Part shown: piece by piece, positions 33,793 to 43,894 of the stretch
Layout: each line of letters begins with the position of its first letter
Numbering within the stretch: position 1 is the stretch's first letter
Source of the DNA: Actinorugispora endophytica
GTDB taxonomy: Bacteria; Actinomycetota; Actinomycetes; Streptosporangiales; Streptosporangiaceae
Assembly (NCBI RefSeq): GCF_004363075.1
Contig: NZ_SNYN01000017.1
Location: 1-64,000, forward strand
Length of the DNA stretch: 64,000 nucleotides
Direction of reading: 5' to 3'
The notes under the pieces: generated by a model
Databases searched by the model: none
What the model saw: the letters and a program-made list of their open reading frames with translations, nothing else
Told to the model about the DNA's origin: nothing
Made by a program: the position numbers and the translations under genes

Positions 33793-36348
33793 TCATTCCC
33801 GTTCGGACACGCTGGCGGAGTCGAAGGTCGCCACGTCGCGCAGGGCCCGCGCGGCGCTCTGCACGAGCGGAAGCGCCAGCAGCGCGCCGGAGCCCTCGCC
33901 CAGGCGCAGCTCCAGGTCGACCAGTGGGCGCAGGCCGAGATGCTCCAGCACCACGGCGTGACCCGGCTCGCTGGACCGGTGCCCGGCGACGCAGGCCCGC
34001 ATCGCCTCGGGCGCCAGCGCGGCCGCGGCCAGGGCCGCGGCCCCGGCGATGACGCCGTCCAGCAGGACCGGCACCCGCATGGCGGCCGCGCCCAGGACGA
34101 AGCCCGCCAGCGCCGCGTGCTCCAGTCCGCCGACGGCGGCCAGCACGCCCACCGGGTCCGCCGGGTCGACCGGGTTGGCCCGCAGCGCCGCGCGCACGAC
34201 CTCGATCTTGCGCGCGTGCGTGCCGTCGTCCACACCGGTGCCCCGCCCGGTGACCTCGGCGGCGTCCCGGCCGGTGAACACGGCGATCAGCGCGGCCGAC
34301 GCGGTGGTGTTGGCGATCCCCATGTCACCGGTGACCAGGCAGCGGTTGCCCGCGGCCACCAGGTCCCGGGCCACCTCGATCCCCGCCTCGATGGCGTATC
34401 CGGCCTGGAGACGGCTCATCGCCGGGCCCCTCGTCATGTCGGCGGTGCCGCGCGCGATCTTGCGGGGCAGCAGGCCGGGCACGGCGGGCAGGTCCGACAC
34501 CACGCCCACGTCCACGATCGTGACCTCGGCCCCGACCTGCGCGGCGAAGGCGTTCACGACCGCGCCGCCGTCCAGGAAGTTGCGCACCATCTGCGCGGTG
34601 ACCTCCTGGGGCCAGGGGGTCACCCCCTGGGCGTGCACGCCGTGGTCGCCCGCGAACACCGCGACGGCGGCCGGCTCGGGGATCGGCGCGGGACACTCCC
34701 CCGCCAGCCCGGCGAGCTGCACCGAGACGTCCTCCAGCACCCCCAGGGACCCGGCGGGCTTGGTCATCCGCGCCTGGCGCTCCCTCGCCTCCTGGACCGC
34801 GCGCCGGTTGAGCGGGCTGATTCCGGCGACCGTCTCCTCCAGCAAGCTCGTCGGCTCCTCGCCCGGCAGACCGCGCTGCCCGTAGTGTTCACTGTGCACC
34901 GCCCAGGACAGCGGCCGGCGCTGCGCCCAGCCGCCCAGGGAGAGCTCGGGCTCGGGGGGAAAGTCGTCCACGTGGCCGACGCACAGGTAGGCGACGACCT
35001 CGAGGTGCGGGGGCAGGTCCAGTTCCCGGGCCAGGTCGCGTTCGGCGAAGAAGCTCACCCAGCCCACGCCGAGTCCCTCGGCGCGCGCGGCCAGCCACAG
35101 GTTCTCCACGGCCAGCGCGGCGGAGTACCCCGCGGTCTGCGGCTGGGCGCGCCGCCCCAGCGTGTGCCGCCCGCCCCGGGTCGGGTCCACGGTGACCACG
35201 ATGTTCACCGGGGTGTCCAGGACCGCCTCGACCTTGAGGCCGGAGAAGGCGCGGGCCCGCGCTCCGGGCAGCGCCCGGGCGTACTCCTCGCGCTGGCGCC
35301 GCACCAGGTCGCGGACCCGGGCCCGGGTCCGCGGGTCGCGGATCACCACGAAGTCCCAGGGCTGGGAGAAGCCGACCGAGGGGGCCTGGTGGGCGGCCTC
35401 CAGGATCCGGACCAGGACCTCGTCGGACACGGGGTCGGGGCGGAAGCCCACCCTGACGTCGCGGCGCTCGCGGATGGCCCGGTAGACGGCCTCGCGCTCG
35501 GCGTCGCCGTACGCGTGCGCGCGCCTGGGTGCGGACGGCTGCGGCTCGACGGGGTCGGGGACCGAGCCGACCGGTTCGGCGATCACCTCGCCGTCGACGG
35601 GGCCCTCCGGCGCCTCCTCGACCGGTTCGACCGGTTCGACCGGTTCGGCCGGTCCGGCCTCCGGAGGACGGGGCGCATCGACGGGTTCGGAAGGCGCGGC
35701 CGGCTCGTTCACCTGGTCGCTCCGGTCCTCGGGTTCCGCCGGTCGTCGGGTCGCGGGCGGGGAGGCGTGCTCGGGGCCGGGCGCCTCGGGCGGACGCGCG
35801 GCCTCGGGGGCCTCGCCCCCGCGCGGATTCGCGGGCCGGGAGGCGGCCGCGCCGCGGAACGGGATCACGTTGCGGCGGGTCTGGGGACGGTCCGGGACGG
35901 GAGAGGCCCCGCCCGTGTCGGGGGGAGGCGCCGGGTGCCGCGTCCCGGGCTCGGGCGGGGCCTCCGGAGCCGGTGCCGCCGCCGGGGGCTGCGGCCGGGT
36001 GGTCGGCGTGCGCGCGGACGGCCGATCGGTCCCCTCCTCGGGGAGCGGGTCCGGCCACGGCGCGGCGGACGGTCGGGGCGGCTCGGGCGGCCCCGCGCGG
36101 AAGGGGTCCTGGTCCCGGTTCCCGCCCAGTGGGAGCGGCGGCAGCGGCCCCGCGCCCTGCCCCTGCTCGGGCAGTCCGTCCAGAAGCCCTCCCGGTGACT
36201 GCGCGTCACCGGGGAAGGGGACCGCGGCCCAGCGCCCGGTCCCGTACCGGTCCGGCTCCGCGTCCCGCGCGGCCGGGCGGCCGGGCGCGCTCCCGTGGTC
36301 GTCCTCTTCGGCCCCGGCCGCCCCGCCGGCCTGGTCGTCACCGCTCAT
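33793..36348 (-). CDS. cobT: BluB-CobT fusion: DMB synthase and NaMN:DMB phosphoribosyltransferase
   Basis: An 851-residue protein. Residues ~1-280 are Pro/Glu/Arg-rich and probably disordered. Residues ~285-485 are a BluB nitroreductase-fold domain (RRDVRVGFRPD, APSVGFSQPWDFVVIRD) that makes 5,6-dimethylbenzimidazole from reduced FMN. Residues ~500-851 are CobT (AVAVFAGDHGVHAQGVT, TGDMGIANTTASAA, AGHRSSEPGH), which joins DMB to nicotinate mononucleotide. The fusion channels the lower ligand directly to activation. GGAGGACCTCC precedes the ATG, a strong ribosome binding site. Confidence 0.93.
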   Translation of the reverse strand: MSGDDQAGGAAGAEEDDHGSAPGRPAARDAEPDRYGTGRWAAVPFPGDAQSPGGLLDGLPEQGQGAGPLPPLPLGGNRDQDPFRAGPPEPPRPSAAPWPDPLPEEGTDRPSARTPTTRPQPPAAAPAPEAPPEPGTRHPAPPPDTGGASPVPDRPQTRRNVIPFRGAAASRPANPRGGEAPEAARPPEAPGPEHASPPATRRPAEPEDRSDQVNEPAAPSEPVDAPRPPEAGPAEPVEPVEPVEEAPEGPVDGEVIAEPVGSVPDPVEPQPSAPRRAHAYGDAEREAVYRAIRERRDVRVGFRPDPVSDEVLVRILEAAHQAPSVGFSQPWDFVVIRDPRTRARVRDLVRRQREEYARALPGARARAFSGLKVEAVLDTPVNIVVTVDPTRGGRHTLGRRAQPQTAGYSAALAVENLWLAARAEGLGVGWVSFFAERDLARELDLPPHLEVVAYLCVGHVDDFPPEPELSLGGWAQRRPLSWAVHSEHYGQRGLPGEEPTSLLEETVAGISPLNRRAVQEARERQARMTKPAGSLGVLEDVSVQLAGLAGECPAPIPEPAAVAVFAGDHGVHAQGVTPWPQEVTAQMVRNFLDGGAVVNAFAAQVGAEVTIVDVGVVSDLPAVPGLLPRKIARGTADMTRGPAMSRLQAGYAIEAGIEVARDLVAAGNRCLVTGDMGIANTTASAALIAVFTGRDAAEVTGRGTGVDDGTHARKIEVVRAALRANPVDPADPVGVLAAVGGLEHAALAGFVLGAAAMRVPVLLDGVIAGAAALAAAALAPEAMRACVAGHRSSEPGHAVVLEHLGLRPLVDLELRLGEGSGALLALPLVQSAARALRDVATFDSASVSERE
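35621..35656 (-). repeat. 9-bp tandem repeat inside the CobT fusion linker
   Basis: ACCGGTTCG occurs three times in a row at 35621-35647, followed by a variant copy. On the coding strand it gives the repeat EPVEPVEPVEE in the disordered N-terminal region. Confidence 0.85.
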
Positions 36349-36525
36349 GGAGGTCCTCCGAAGTCGTGGATACTGGTCGGAACCCGGTTCCGGTCATCGG
36401 CACGTCAGTCCCCTGCCCCGTCTCGGCCGTCACGCCGGTCTCCCGTAGACGCGCTGGTGGGGGCCGGTGCGCCTCGGAAGGCGTCCGGCCTTCCGCCCCT
36501 CGTTCGCGTGGCGGCCCCGCAGCGC

Positions 36526-37536
36526 TCAGAGCAACTCTGCCAGAACCCGCAGGATCTGGGCGTTGGTCCCCGCATCCCGGACCGCGACGCGCACGTGGTC
36601 GGGGCCCAGCCCGGGGAAGGTGTCCCCCCTGCGCACCGCGATCCCGTGCTCGCGCAACGCGCGACGCAGTCGGCCCGCTCCCGGGGTGCGCACGAGGAGG
36701 AACGACGCGCGGTGACCCGGTGTGACGGCCAGTCCGAGGTCGGTGAGGTCGTCGGCCAGTCGCGTACGCCGCTCGGTGAGGTCGGCGGCCCAGGTCTCGG
36801 CCTCCGCGACCGCGCGCGGCGAACTGCACGCGCCCGCCGCCACCAGGGCCGGGGTGGAGACCGACCACAACGGCTGGGCCTCGGCGAGCCGGCGGACCAG
36901 GGCGGGCTCGGCCAGCAGGTAGCCGATACGCAGGCCCGCCAGCCCCCAGGTCTTGGTGAGGCTGCGCACGACCACGAGGCCGGGCAGGTCGGTGCGCGCG
37001 GACAGGGAGTCGGGCTCTCCGGGGACGCAGTCGGCGAACGCCTCGTCCACGACGAGGATCCGGCCGGGCCGGGCGAGCGCGGCCAGGGCCTCGGCCGGGT
37101 GCAGCACCGACGTGGGGTTGGTGGGGTTGCCGACCATGACGAGATCGGCGTCCTCGGGCACGGCGGCCGTGTCCAGGGTGAAGCCGCCGGTGAGCAGGAC
37201 CCGGTCGACCCGGTGCCCGGCGGCGCGCAGGGCCGCTTCGGGTTCGGTGAACTGGGGGTGCACCACGACCGCGCGGCGCGGCGCGAGAGCGCGGGCCAGC
37301 AGCACGAACGCCTCGGCCGCGCCCGCGGTGAGCAGCACGTCGTCGGGGTGCCGCCGGTGCCGCCGGGCCACCGCCCGGCGCGCCGGGCCGGGGTCCGGAT
37401 AGGCGGCCAGGTCCGCGACGGAGGCCGCGATGCGCTCGGCCAGCCAGCGCGGCGGGGTTCCGGCGCGGACGTTGACCGCGAAGTCCAGGAGGCCGTGACC
37501 GACCTCGGAGTCGCCGTGGTGGCGCAGATCGACCAT
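36526..37536 (-). CDS. cobC: CobC-type aminotransferase (threonine-phosphate decarboxylase-like)
   Basis: A 336-residue fold-type I PLP enzyme. The Schiff-base Lys is in VVRSLTKTWGLAGLRIGY, the cofactor Asp in ILVVDEAFAD and the substrate Asn in MVGNPTNPTSV. It resembles Rv2231c/CobC proteins, which in cobalamin pathways supply the aminopropanol arm (L-threonine-phosphate decarboxylation) used by CobD. The ATG at 37536 was chosen because GGGGGAACG lies upstream and MVDLRHHGDSEVG is the family start; a longer frame adds 32 odd residues. cobT follows 177 bases downstream. Confidence 0.88.
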   Translation of the reverse strand: MVDLRHHGDSEVGHGLLDFAVNVRAGTPPRWLAERIAASVADLAAYPDPGPARRAVARRHRRHPDDVLLTAGAAEAFVLLARALAPRRAVVVHPQFTEPEAALRAAGHRVDRVLLTGGFTLDTAAVPEDADLVMVGNPTNPTSVLHPAEALAALARPGRILVVDEAFADCVPGEPDSLSARTDLPGLVVVRSLTKTWGLAGLRIGYLLAEPALVRRLAEAQPLWSVSTPALVAAGACSSPRAVAEAETWAADLTERRTRLADDLTDLGLAVTPGHRASFLLVRTPGAGRLRRALREHGIAVRRGDTFPGLGPDHVRVAVRDAGTNAQILRVLAELL

Positions 37537-37713
37537 CGGTTCGCGTTCCCCCCGGTGTGCCGGCGCGTCGTGGACCCGCGGCCCGTGCCGGTCGGGTCCG
37601 GTCCGCGGTGGTTCTCTCGATGATCCCGGCACCGGCGCCGTTCCCTGGCCGTTCCGAGCGGCGCCGGCGGGGTCGGCGCCGCCGCGGACCGGAGATTCTC
37701 CGGAGCCGCCGGA

Positions 37714-38175
37714 TCAGTCCCTGTCGAGTGCGAGTTTGAAGCCGACGTGGGAGTCCGTGAAGCCGAGCCGCTGGTAGAAGCGGTGCGCGTCGGTGCGTGA
37801 GGCGTTGGAGGTGAGCTGGACCATTCGGCAGCCGCGTTTGCGCGCCTCCTCCACCGCCCACTTGACGAGTTCGGACCCCAGGCCCTTGCCGCGCTCGCCG
37901 TTGTACACCCGGACGGCCTCGATCTGGGCGCGGGTGGCTCCCCTGTGGGACAGCCCGGGGAGGAAGATCAGCTGCAGGGTGCCCCGGATCTCCCCCTCGT
38001 GCTCGGCGACCGCGTAGATCTGGTGCGAGTCGGTGTCGATCGCGGCGAACGCCTCGCGGTACGGAGTCAGGTCCCCGGGTGTCTCCCGGGCCGCGCCGAG
38101 TTCGTCGTCGGCCAGCAGCGCGACGATGGCGGGCAGGTCCCTGGGAGCGGCGCGGCGGATAGTCAGGTTCTTCAC
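37714..38175 (-). CDS. GNAT N-acetyltransferase
   Basis: A 153-residue single-domain GNAT protein: NLTIRRAAPRDLPAIVALLADDE at the start, the acetyl-CoA loop VRVYNGERGKGLGSELVKWA and the C-terminal NASRTDAHRFYQRLGF motif. The substrate is unknown; small-molecule or protein amines are possible. The GTG at 38175 gives the family start. It is followed by a terminator-less gap to cobC and lies 64 bases downstream of a second acetyltransferase gene, but the two are only distantly similar. Confidence 0.85.
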   Translation of the reverse strand: MKNLTIRRAAPRDLPAIVALLADDELGAARETPGDLTPYREAFAAIDTDSHQIYAVAEHEGEIRGTLQLIFLPGLSHRGATRAQIEAVRVYNGERGKGLGSELVKWAVEEARKRGCRMVQLTSNASRTDAHRFYQRLGFTDSHVGFKLALDRD

Positions 38176-38239
38176 ACCGCCTATTTTCCCAAAGACCCGG
38201 TTCCGGCCCGCGCGCGGGTCGACGCGGTCCCGACGCGCC

Positions 38240-38794
38240 TCAACCGAGCAGATCCGACCTGATGACGCTGTAGACGGCCAGGTCGGTCCGTCCGTGGTGC
38301 AGCGGCGCGGCGTTGCGTTCGGTGCCCTCGTAGACGAATCCGGTCCTCTCCGCGACACGGCGTGAGGCCGTGTTGGCGGTGGCCGCCTTGAGTTGCAGCC
38401 GCTCGAAGCCCTGCTCCAGCAGCACCCAGCGGGTGATGGCGGTGACCGCCTCCGAGGCGACGCCCCGGCCGCGCGCCGCCGGGGCCACCCAGTAGCCGAC
38501 CTCGGTGGTGCGCGCCCGCCAGTCCGTGCGCACCAGGCCGAACGATCCGGCGAAGGCCCCGGTGTCCTTGAGCACGGCCGCCCACTGCTGGCCGTCCCCG
38601 GTGGCCCGCATGGCCGGCGCGGTGTCGACACACCAGGTCACGGCGTCGGCGCGGGTGTAGGGCCGGCCCGGTGCGGGGATCGGGACCCACTTCCGGGTGA
38701 CCGGGTCGGTGACGGACTCGAACACGTCGTCGATGTCGGCCTCGGTGAAGGCCCGCAGCCGCAGCCTGTCGGTCTCCAGGACGACACTGGGCAT
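38240..38794 (-). CDS. RimJ/RimL-type N-acetyltransferase
   Basis: A 184-residue GNAT of the RimJ/RimL group: LETDRLRLRAFTEADIDDVF at the start, EVGYWVAPAARGRGVASEA as the acetyl-CoA loop, and NTASRRVAERTGFVYEGTER near the end. RimJ/RimL relatives acetylate N-termini of ribosomal proteins, but many act on other substrates. It is divergent from the small Gly/Asp-rich membrane protein. Confidence 0.88.
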   Translation of the reverse strand: MPSVVLETDRLRLRAFTEADIDDVFESVTDPVTRKWVPIPAPGRPYTRADAVTWCVDTAPAMRATGDGQQWAAVLKDTGAFAGSFGLVRTDWRARTTEVGYWVAPAARGRGVASEAVTAITRWVLLEQGFERLQLKAATANTASRRVAERTGFVYEGTERNAAPLHHGRTDLAVYSVIRSDLLG

Positions 38795-38996
38795 GATCGG
38801 ATCGGTGGACAACTGGAGCCCTCTCTGGTCAGGGTGCGGAGTGGACCGCGACCACAGTGTGCCAGCAGGTGAGGCCCCCGCATCACCTCCGGGGAGGGCC
38901 GGTATCCTCGACCGGCCGCCTCTCCCGCGGAAGGGGACCAGCCCCTTCCGGGACGCGGACGGGTACTTCCCGCCCTTCCACCCCCTGGAGCCCCTC

Positions 38997-39221
38997 ATGG
39001 ACCTGCCCGCGGTTCCCGCCGTCCTCTTCGGTGTTCTGGCGCTCTTCGTCGTCATCGGCCTGGTGGTCTCCCTGGCCAACAGACGGAAGAAGCGGTCGGG
39101 CAGGAGTGGAGACGACGGCGGCGGCGACGGCGGTTCGGACTGGGGCTGGAGCTGGGGCGACGGCGGCGGGGGCGACAGCGGTGGAGGCGACGGCGGGGGA
39201 AGCGGAGGCGGCGGAGACTGA
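38997..39221 (+). CDS. Small membrane protein with Gly/Asp/Trp tail (74 aa)
   Basis: A 74-residue protein: one hydrophobic segment (~6-27, VLFGVLALFVVIGLVVSL), a basic stop-transfer (NRRKKRSGR) and a tail made almost only of Gly, Asp, Ser and Trp (GGSDWGWSWGDGGGGDSGG). CTGGAG precedes the ATG. The orientation rule places the low-complexity tail in the cytoplasm. No family is recognised. The tail may mediate weak multivalent contacts; that is inference. Confidence 0.65.
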   Translation: MDLPAVPAVLFGVLALFVVIGLVVSLANRRKKRSGRSGDDGGGDGGSDWGWSWGDGGGGDSGGGDGGGSGGGGD

Positions 39222-39344
39222 GCCGCCCCGGGCAACAGTCGCCCAAGAACCACCGTTTTTCCGGCAACGCCTACCGTGGCAGCGTTCGGGCGGGCAGGCT
39301 GGGATGGGGAGTCCTGGGAGCCCACAGCACGAGGAGCGCGCCCG

Positions 39345-40760
39345 ATGCACGAGGAGATCGTCTACCGTCCCGCCCGGGAGCTGACCGCGATGATGCGGCG
39401 GCGTGAGCTCTCCGCGCGCGAGGTCGTCGCGGCGCACCTGGCCCGGATCGAGGCGGTGAACCCCTCGGTCAACGCGGTGGTGACACTGTGCGGGGACCGG
39501 GCGATGGACGAGGCCGCGGCGGCGGACGAGTCGCTGGTGTCCGGTGTCGAGCCGGGCCCGCTGCACGGGCTGCCGATCGCGCACAAGGACACGCACTCCA
39601 CCGCCGGGGTGCGCACCACCTTCGGCTCGCCGTTCTTCGCCGACCACGTCCCCGAGCACGACGAACTGGTCGTGGCGCGGATGCGCGGCGCCGGGGCGAT
39701 CACCATCGGCAAGACGAACGTGCCGGAGTTCGCGGCGGGATCGCACACCTTCAACACGCTCTTCGGGGTGACCCGCAACCCGTACGACACCACCAGGTCC
39801 GCGGGGGGCAGCAGCGGTGGCGCGGCCGCCGCGCTGGCGTGCGGCATGCACGCGCTCGCCGATGGCTCCGACATGGGCGGCTCGCTGCGCAACCCGGCCT
39901 CGTTCAACAACGTGGTGGGCCTGCGCCCGTCCCCCGGACGGGTCCCCACGCACCCGGAGCCGCTGGGCTGGTCGACGCTCTCGGTGCAGGGGCCGATGGG
40001 CCGCGACACCGCCGACACCGCGCTGCTGCTGTCGGTGATGGCGGGCCCCGATCCGCGCAGTCCGATCGCGGTCGACGAGCCGGGCGGGGTCTTCGCCGAG
40101 CCGCTGGAGCGCGACCTCACCGGCCTGCGGGTGGCATGGAGTCCGGACCTGGGCGGGGCCCTGGCCTGCGAGCGGTCCGTGCTGGAGACACTGACCGCGC
40201 AACTGGGCGTCCTCACCGACCTGGGTTGCCGGGTCGAGACGGCCGCTCCGGACCTGACCGGCGCCGACGAGGTGTTCCGGACACTGCGGGCCTGGGTGTT
40301 CGAGAGCAACCTGGGACCGCTGCTGGACGCCGACCGCTCCAGGCTCAAGCCGTCGGTGGTGTGGAACATCGAGGAGGGCCGCAAGCTGACCGGCCCCGAC
40401 CTGGCCCGCGCCGAACGGCTGCACACCGAGATCTTCCACCGGGTGCGCGCGTTCTTCGAACGTTACGACGTGCTGCTGCTCCCGGTCAGCCAGGTCGCCC
40501 CGTTCGACGCCGACCAGGAGTACCCGGCCGACATCGACGGCCAGGTCCAGGCGACCTACCTGGACTGGATGCGCTCGGCGTACTGGATCTCGATCACCGG
40601 GAGCCCCGCGCTGTCGGTTCCCGCCGGCTTCACCCCCACCGGGCTTCCGGTGGGGCTGCAGATCGTGGGCCCGCACCTGGCCGAGCGTCGCGTCCTGGAG
40701 GTCGGCCACGCCTTCGAGGCCGCGACCCGCTTCGGCCGACGCCGCCCGAACCTGGGCTGA
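39345..40760 (+). CDS. Amidase signature family hydrolase
   Basis: A 471-residue amidase with the full triad: Lys in GLPIAHKDTHS, cis-Ser in SAGGSSGGAAAALA and nucleophile Ser in GSDMGGSLRNPAS. The C-terminal YWISITGSPALSVPAGF motif is typical. It is a different subfamily from the amidase at 12.8-14.3 kb. GAGGAG lies eight bases before the ATG. The substrate is unknown. Confidence 0.9.
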   Translation: MHEEIVYRPARELTAMMRRRELSAREVVAAHLARIEAVNPSVNAVVTLCGDRAMDEAAAADESLVSGVEPGPLHGLPIAHKDTHSTAGVRTTFGSPFFADHVPEHDELVVARMRGAGAITIGKTNVPEFAAGSHTFNTLFGVTRNPYDTTRSAGGSSGGAAAALACGMHALADGSDMGGSLRNPASFNNVVGLRPSPGRVPTHPEPLGWSTLSVQGPMGRDTADTALLLSVMAGPDPRSPIAVDEPGGVFAEPLERDLTGLRVAWSPDLGGALACERSVLETLTAQLGVLTDLGCRVETAAPDLTGADEVFRTLRAWVFESNLGPLLDADRSRLKPSVVWNIEEGRKLTGPDLARAERLHTEIFHRVRAFFERYDVLLLPVSQVAPFDADQEYPADIDGQVQATYLDWMRSAYWISITGSPALSVPAGFTPTGLPVGLQIVGPHLAERRVLEVGHAFEAATRFGRRRPNLG

Positions 40761-40840
40761 CGCCCCGAGGCTTTGCCAAGGACCCACGCGAAGCGACCCG
40801 GTTCGCGGTCCCCACAGGGCCTCTGTTGATGATCTTGAGC

Positions 40841-40919
40841 CTTCTGCCCGTTTCGGGGCCGGGAAGGGCAGAAAGCCCACGACCGTCAAGAAAACCCTCA
40901 CGCAACGGACGTCGTGGGC
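40841..40919. repeat. Two adjacent inverted repeats in an intergenic gap
   Basis: TTCTGCCC pairs with GGGCAGAA (to 40873), and GCCCACGAC at 40875-40883 pairs exactly with GTCGTGGGC at 40911-40919. An outer TCTTGA/TCAAGA pair also occurs. The gap lies between convergent genes, so tandem terminators are the simplest reading; a transposon remnant is an alternative. Confidence 0.5.
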
Positions 40920-41045
40920 GCGGCCCCGACCGGCACCCGCCGTCGCCGCCCGGCGTGACCTCGCGATCCGCATGGCGCGAGGCCGAACGACCCACCCGAG
41001 GCACCGGCACGCGCACCACCGCCCCGCCGCCCCGCCGGAGACCCC

Positions 41046-41330
41046 CTAGTCGTCCACTCTGGCCAGCAGCCAGTCGTCAGTGGCCGAGTCGTGGCGGAGC
41101 TCGTAGACGCCGGACTCCGCGCCGGCGCCGACGCGCACTCGCCAGAAGGTCCGCGCGGGCGGCCTCCGCGCGCGCCCCGCCGTGAAGTCCGAGCGCAGTG
41201 TGACCCAGTGCTCCAGGATCTGCTGCACCACGTAGAGCCGCCCCTGCCACACGAACCGCGCCGGCCTTCCGCCCTGGTCCCACACCTGCACCGGCACACC
41301 GTAGACCTGACCCACCACCACCGTCCCCAC
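41046..41330 (-). CDS. DUF6504 protein, probable SOS gene
   Basis: A 94-residue protein with the DUF6504 pattern: GRPARFVWQGRLYVVQQILEHWV and a C-terminal GVYELRHDSATDDWLLARV. In actinobacteria this short domain is often found with Y-family polymerases or mutasome genes, which suggests a role in damage tolerance; no polymerase is adjacent here. It starts at GTG with GGGGGCGG upstream. A TATAAT and a LexA-type palindrome lie 54-75 bases upstream, so it is probably DNA-damage inducible. Confidence 0.75.
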   Translation of the reverse strand: MGTVVVGQVYGVPVQVWDQGGRPARFVWQGRLYVVQQILEHWVTLRSDFTAGRARRPPARTFWRVRVGAGAESGVYELRHDSATDDWLLARVDD

Positions 41331-41383
41331 CCGCCCCCATCAGCGCATCAACGACCAGATCAACTCGCGGACCACGGCTTCGT

Positions 41384-41399
41384 TCGAACACGTGTTCTA
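41384..41399. promoter_or_regulatory. LexA (SOS) box
   Basis: TCGAAC-ACGT-GTTCTA differs at one base from the Gram-positive/actinobacterial LexA consensus TCGAAC-N4-GTTCGA. The core GAACACGTGTTC is a perfect palindrome. It lies immediately downstream of the -10 hexamer on the minus strand, where bound LexA would block the DUF6504 promoter. Confidence 0.75.
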
Positions 41400-41405
41400 A
41401 TTATA
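41400..41405 (-). promoter_or_regulatory. -10 element of the DUF6504 promoter
   Basis: A consensus TATAAT on the minus strand, abutting the LexA box. No good -35 is seen 17 bases upstream. Confidence 0.6.
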
Positions 41406-41719
41406 GCGAAAACCGGCGCGGGCCGGGCTCCGACACGTCTTGCGAGCGGCCGGATCTGACCACCTGCGGCCAGTCCCGCCGGCATCCGCCCCCGGTTCCC
41501 GGCGCGGCCGCGAGACATGACCGGCTCTGGAACCGGCCCCGGGGACCGGCGCGCCCCCCGAACCCGCACGGCATCCGCGCCCCCGCGGAGACGTCCGACG
41601 CGGCCTTTCGTCCCGAGGCCGCAGGCCCGGGACGGCCCGTCGAACACGACCGGGGACCACGCCCGGGATCGATACGCTGTGAAGCGCGAAGCACGCGATC
41701 CACAAAGGAACCCACCACT

Positions 41720-43825
<2,106 letters not shown>

Positions 43826-43894
43826 CGTCTGCCCCACGGAGTGCCACAACGGGCACCCTGCCGGGTCCCGCGAGCTGAGCAGAGGAGTTCACAC

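Larger units (their letters stand above)
41331..41719. other. Divergent region between DUF6504 and kinase genes
   Basis: No gene. It holds the LexA-type site and TATAAT on the DUF6504 side (41384-41405). The rest is GC-rich and presumably contains the kinase promoter, which I cannot pinpoint. Confidence 0.6.

Noticed and set aside
35621-35656. Short tandem repeat as a CRISPR or minisatellite locus
   Set aside because: It is three copies of a 9-bp unit in frame within a coding sequence and encodes a low-complexity peptide.
36429-36450. Sequence resembling a B12 box (minus strand CGGGAGACCGGC) between cobC and cobT
   Set aside because: Only ~90 bases lie between the cobC stop and the motif, too few for the rest of a cobalamin riboswitch, and the other core elements are missing.
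38240-39325. N-terminal extension of the RimJ/RimL-type acetyltransferase
   Set aside because: The extension is Pro/Ser/Arg-rich, overlaps the divergent small membrane protein gene, and the family starts at MPSVVLETDRL.
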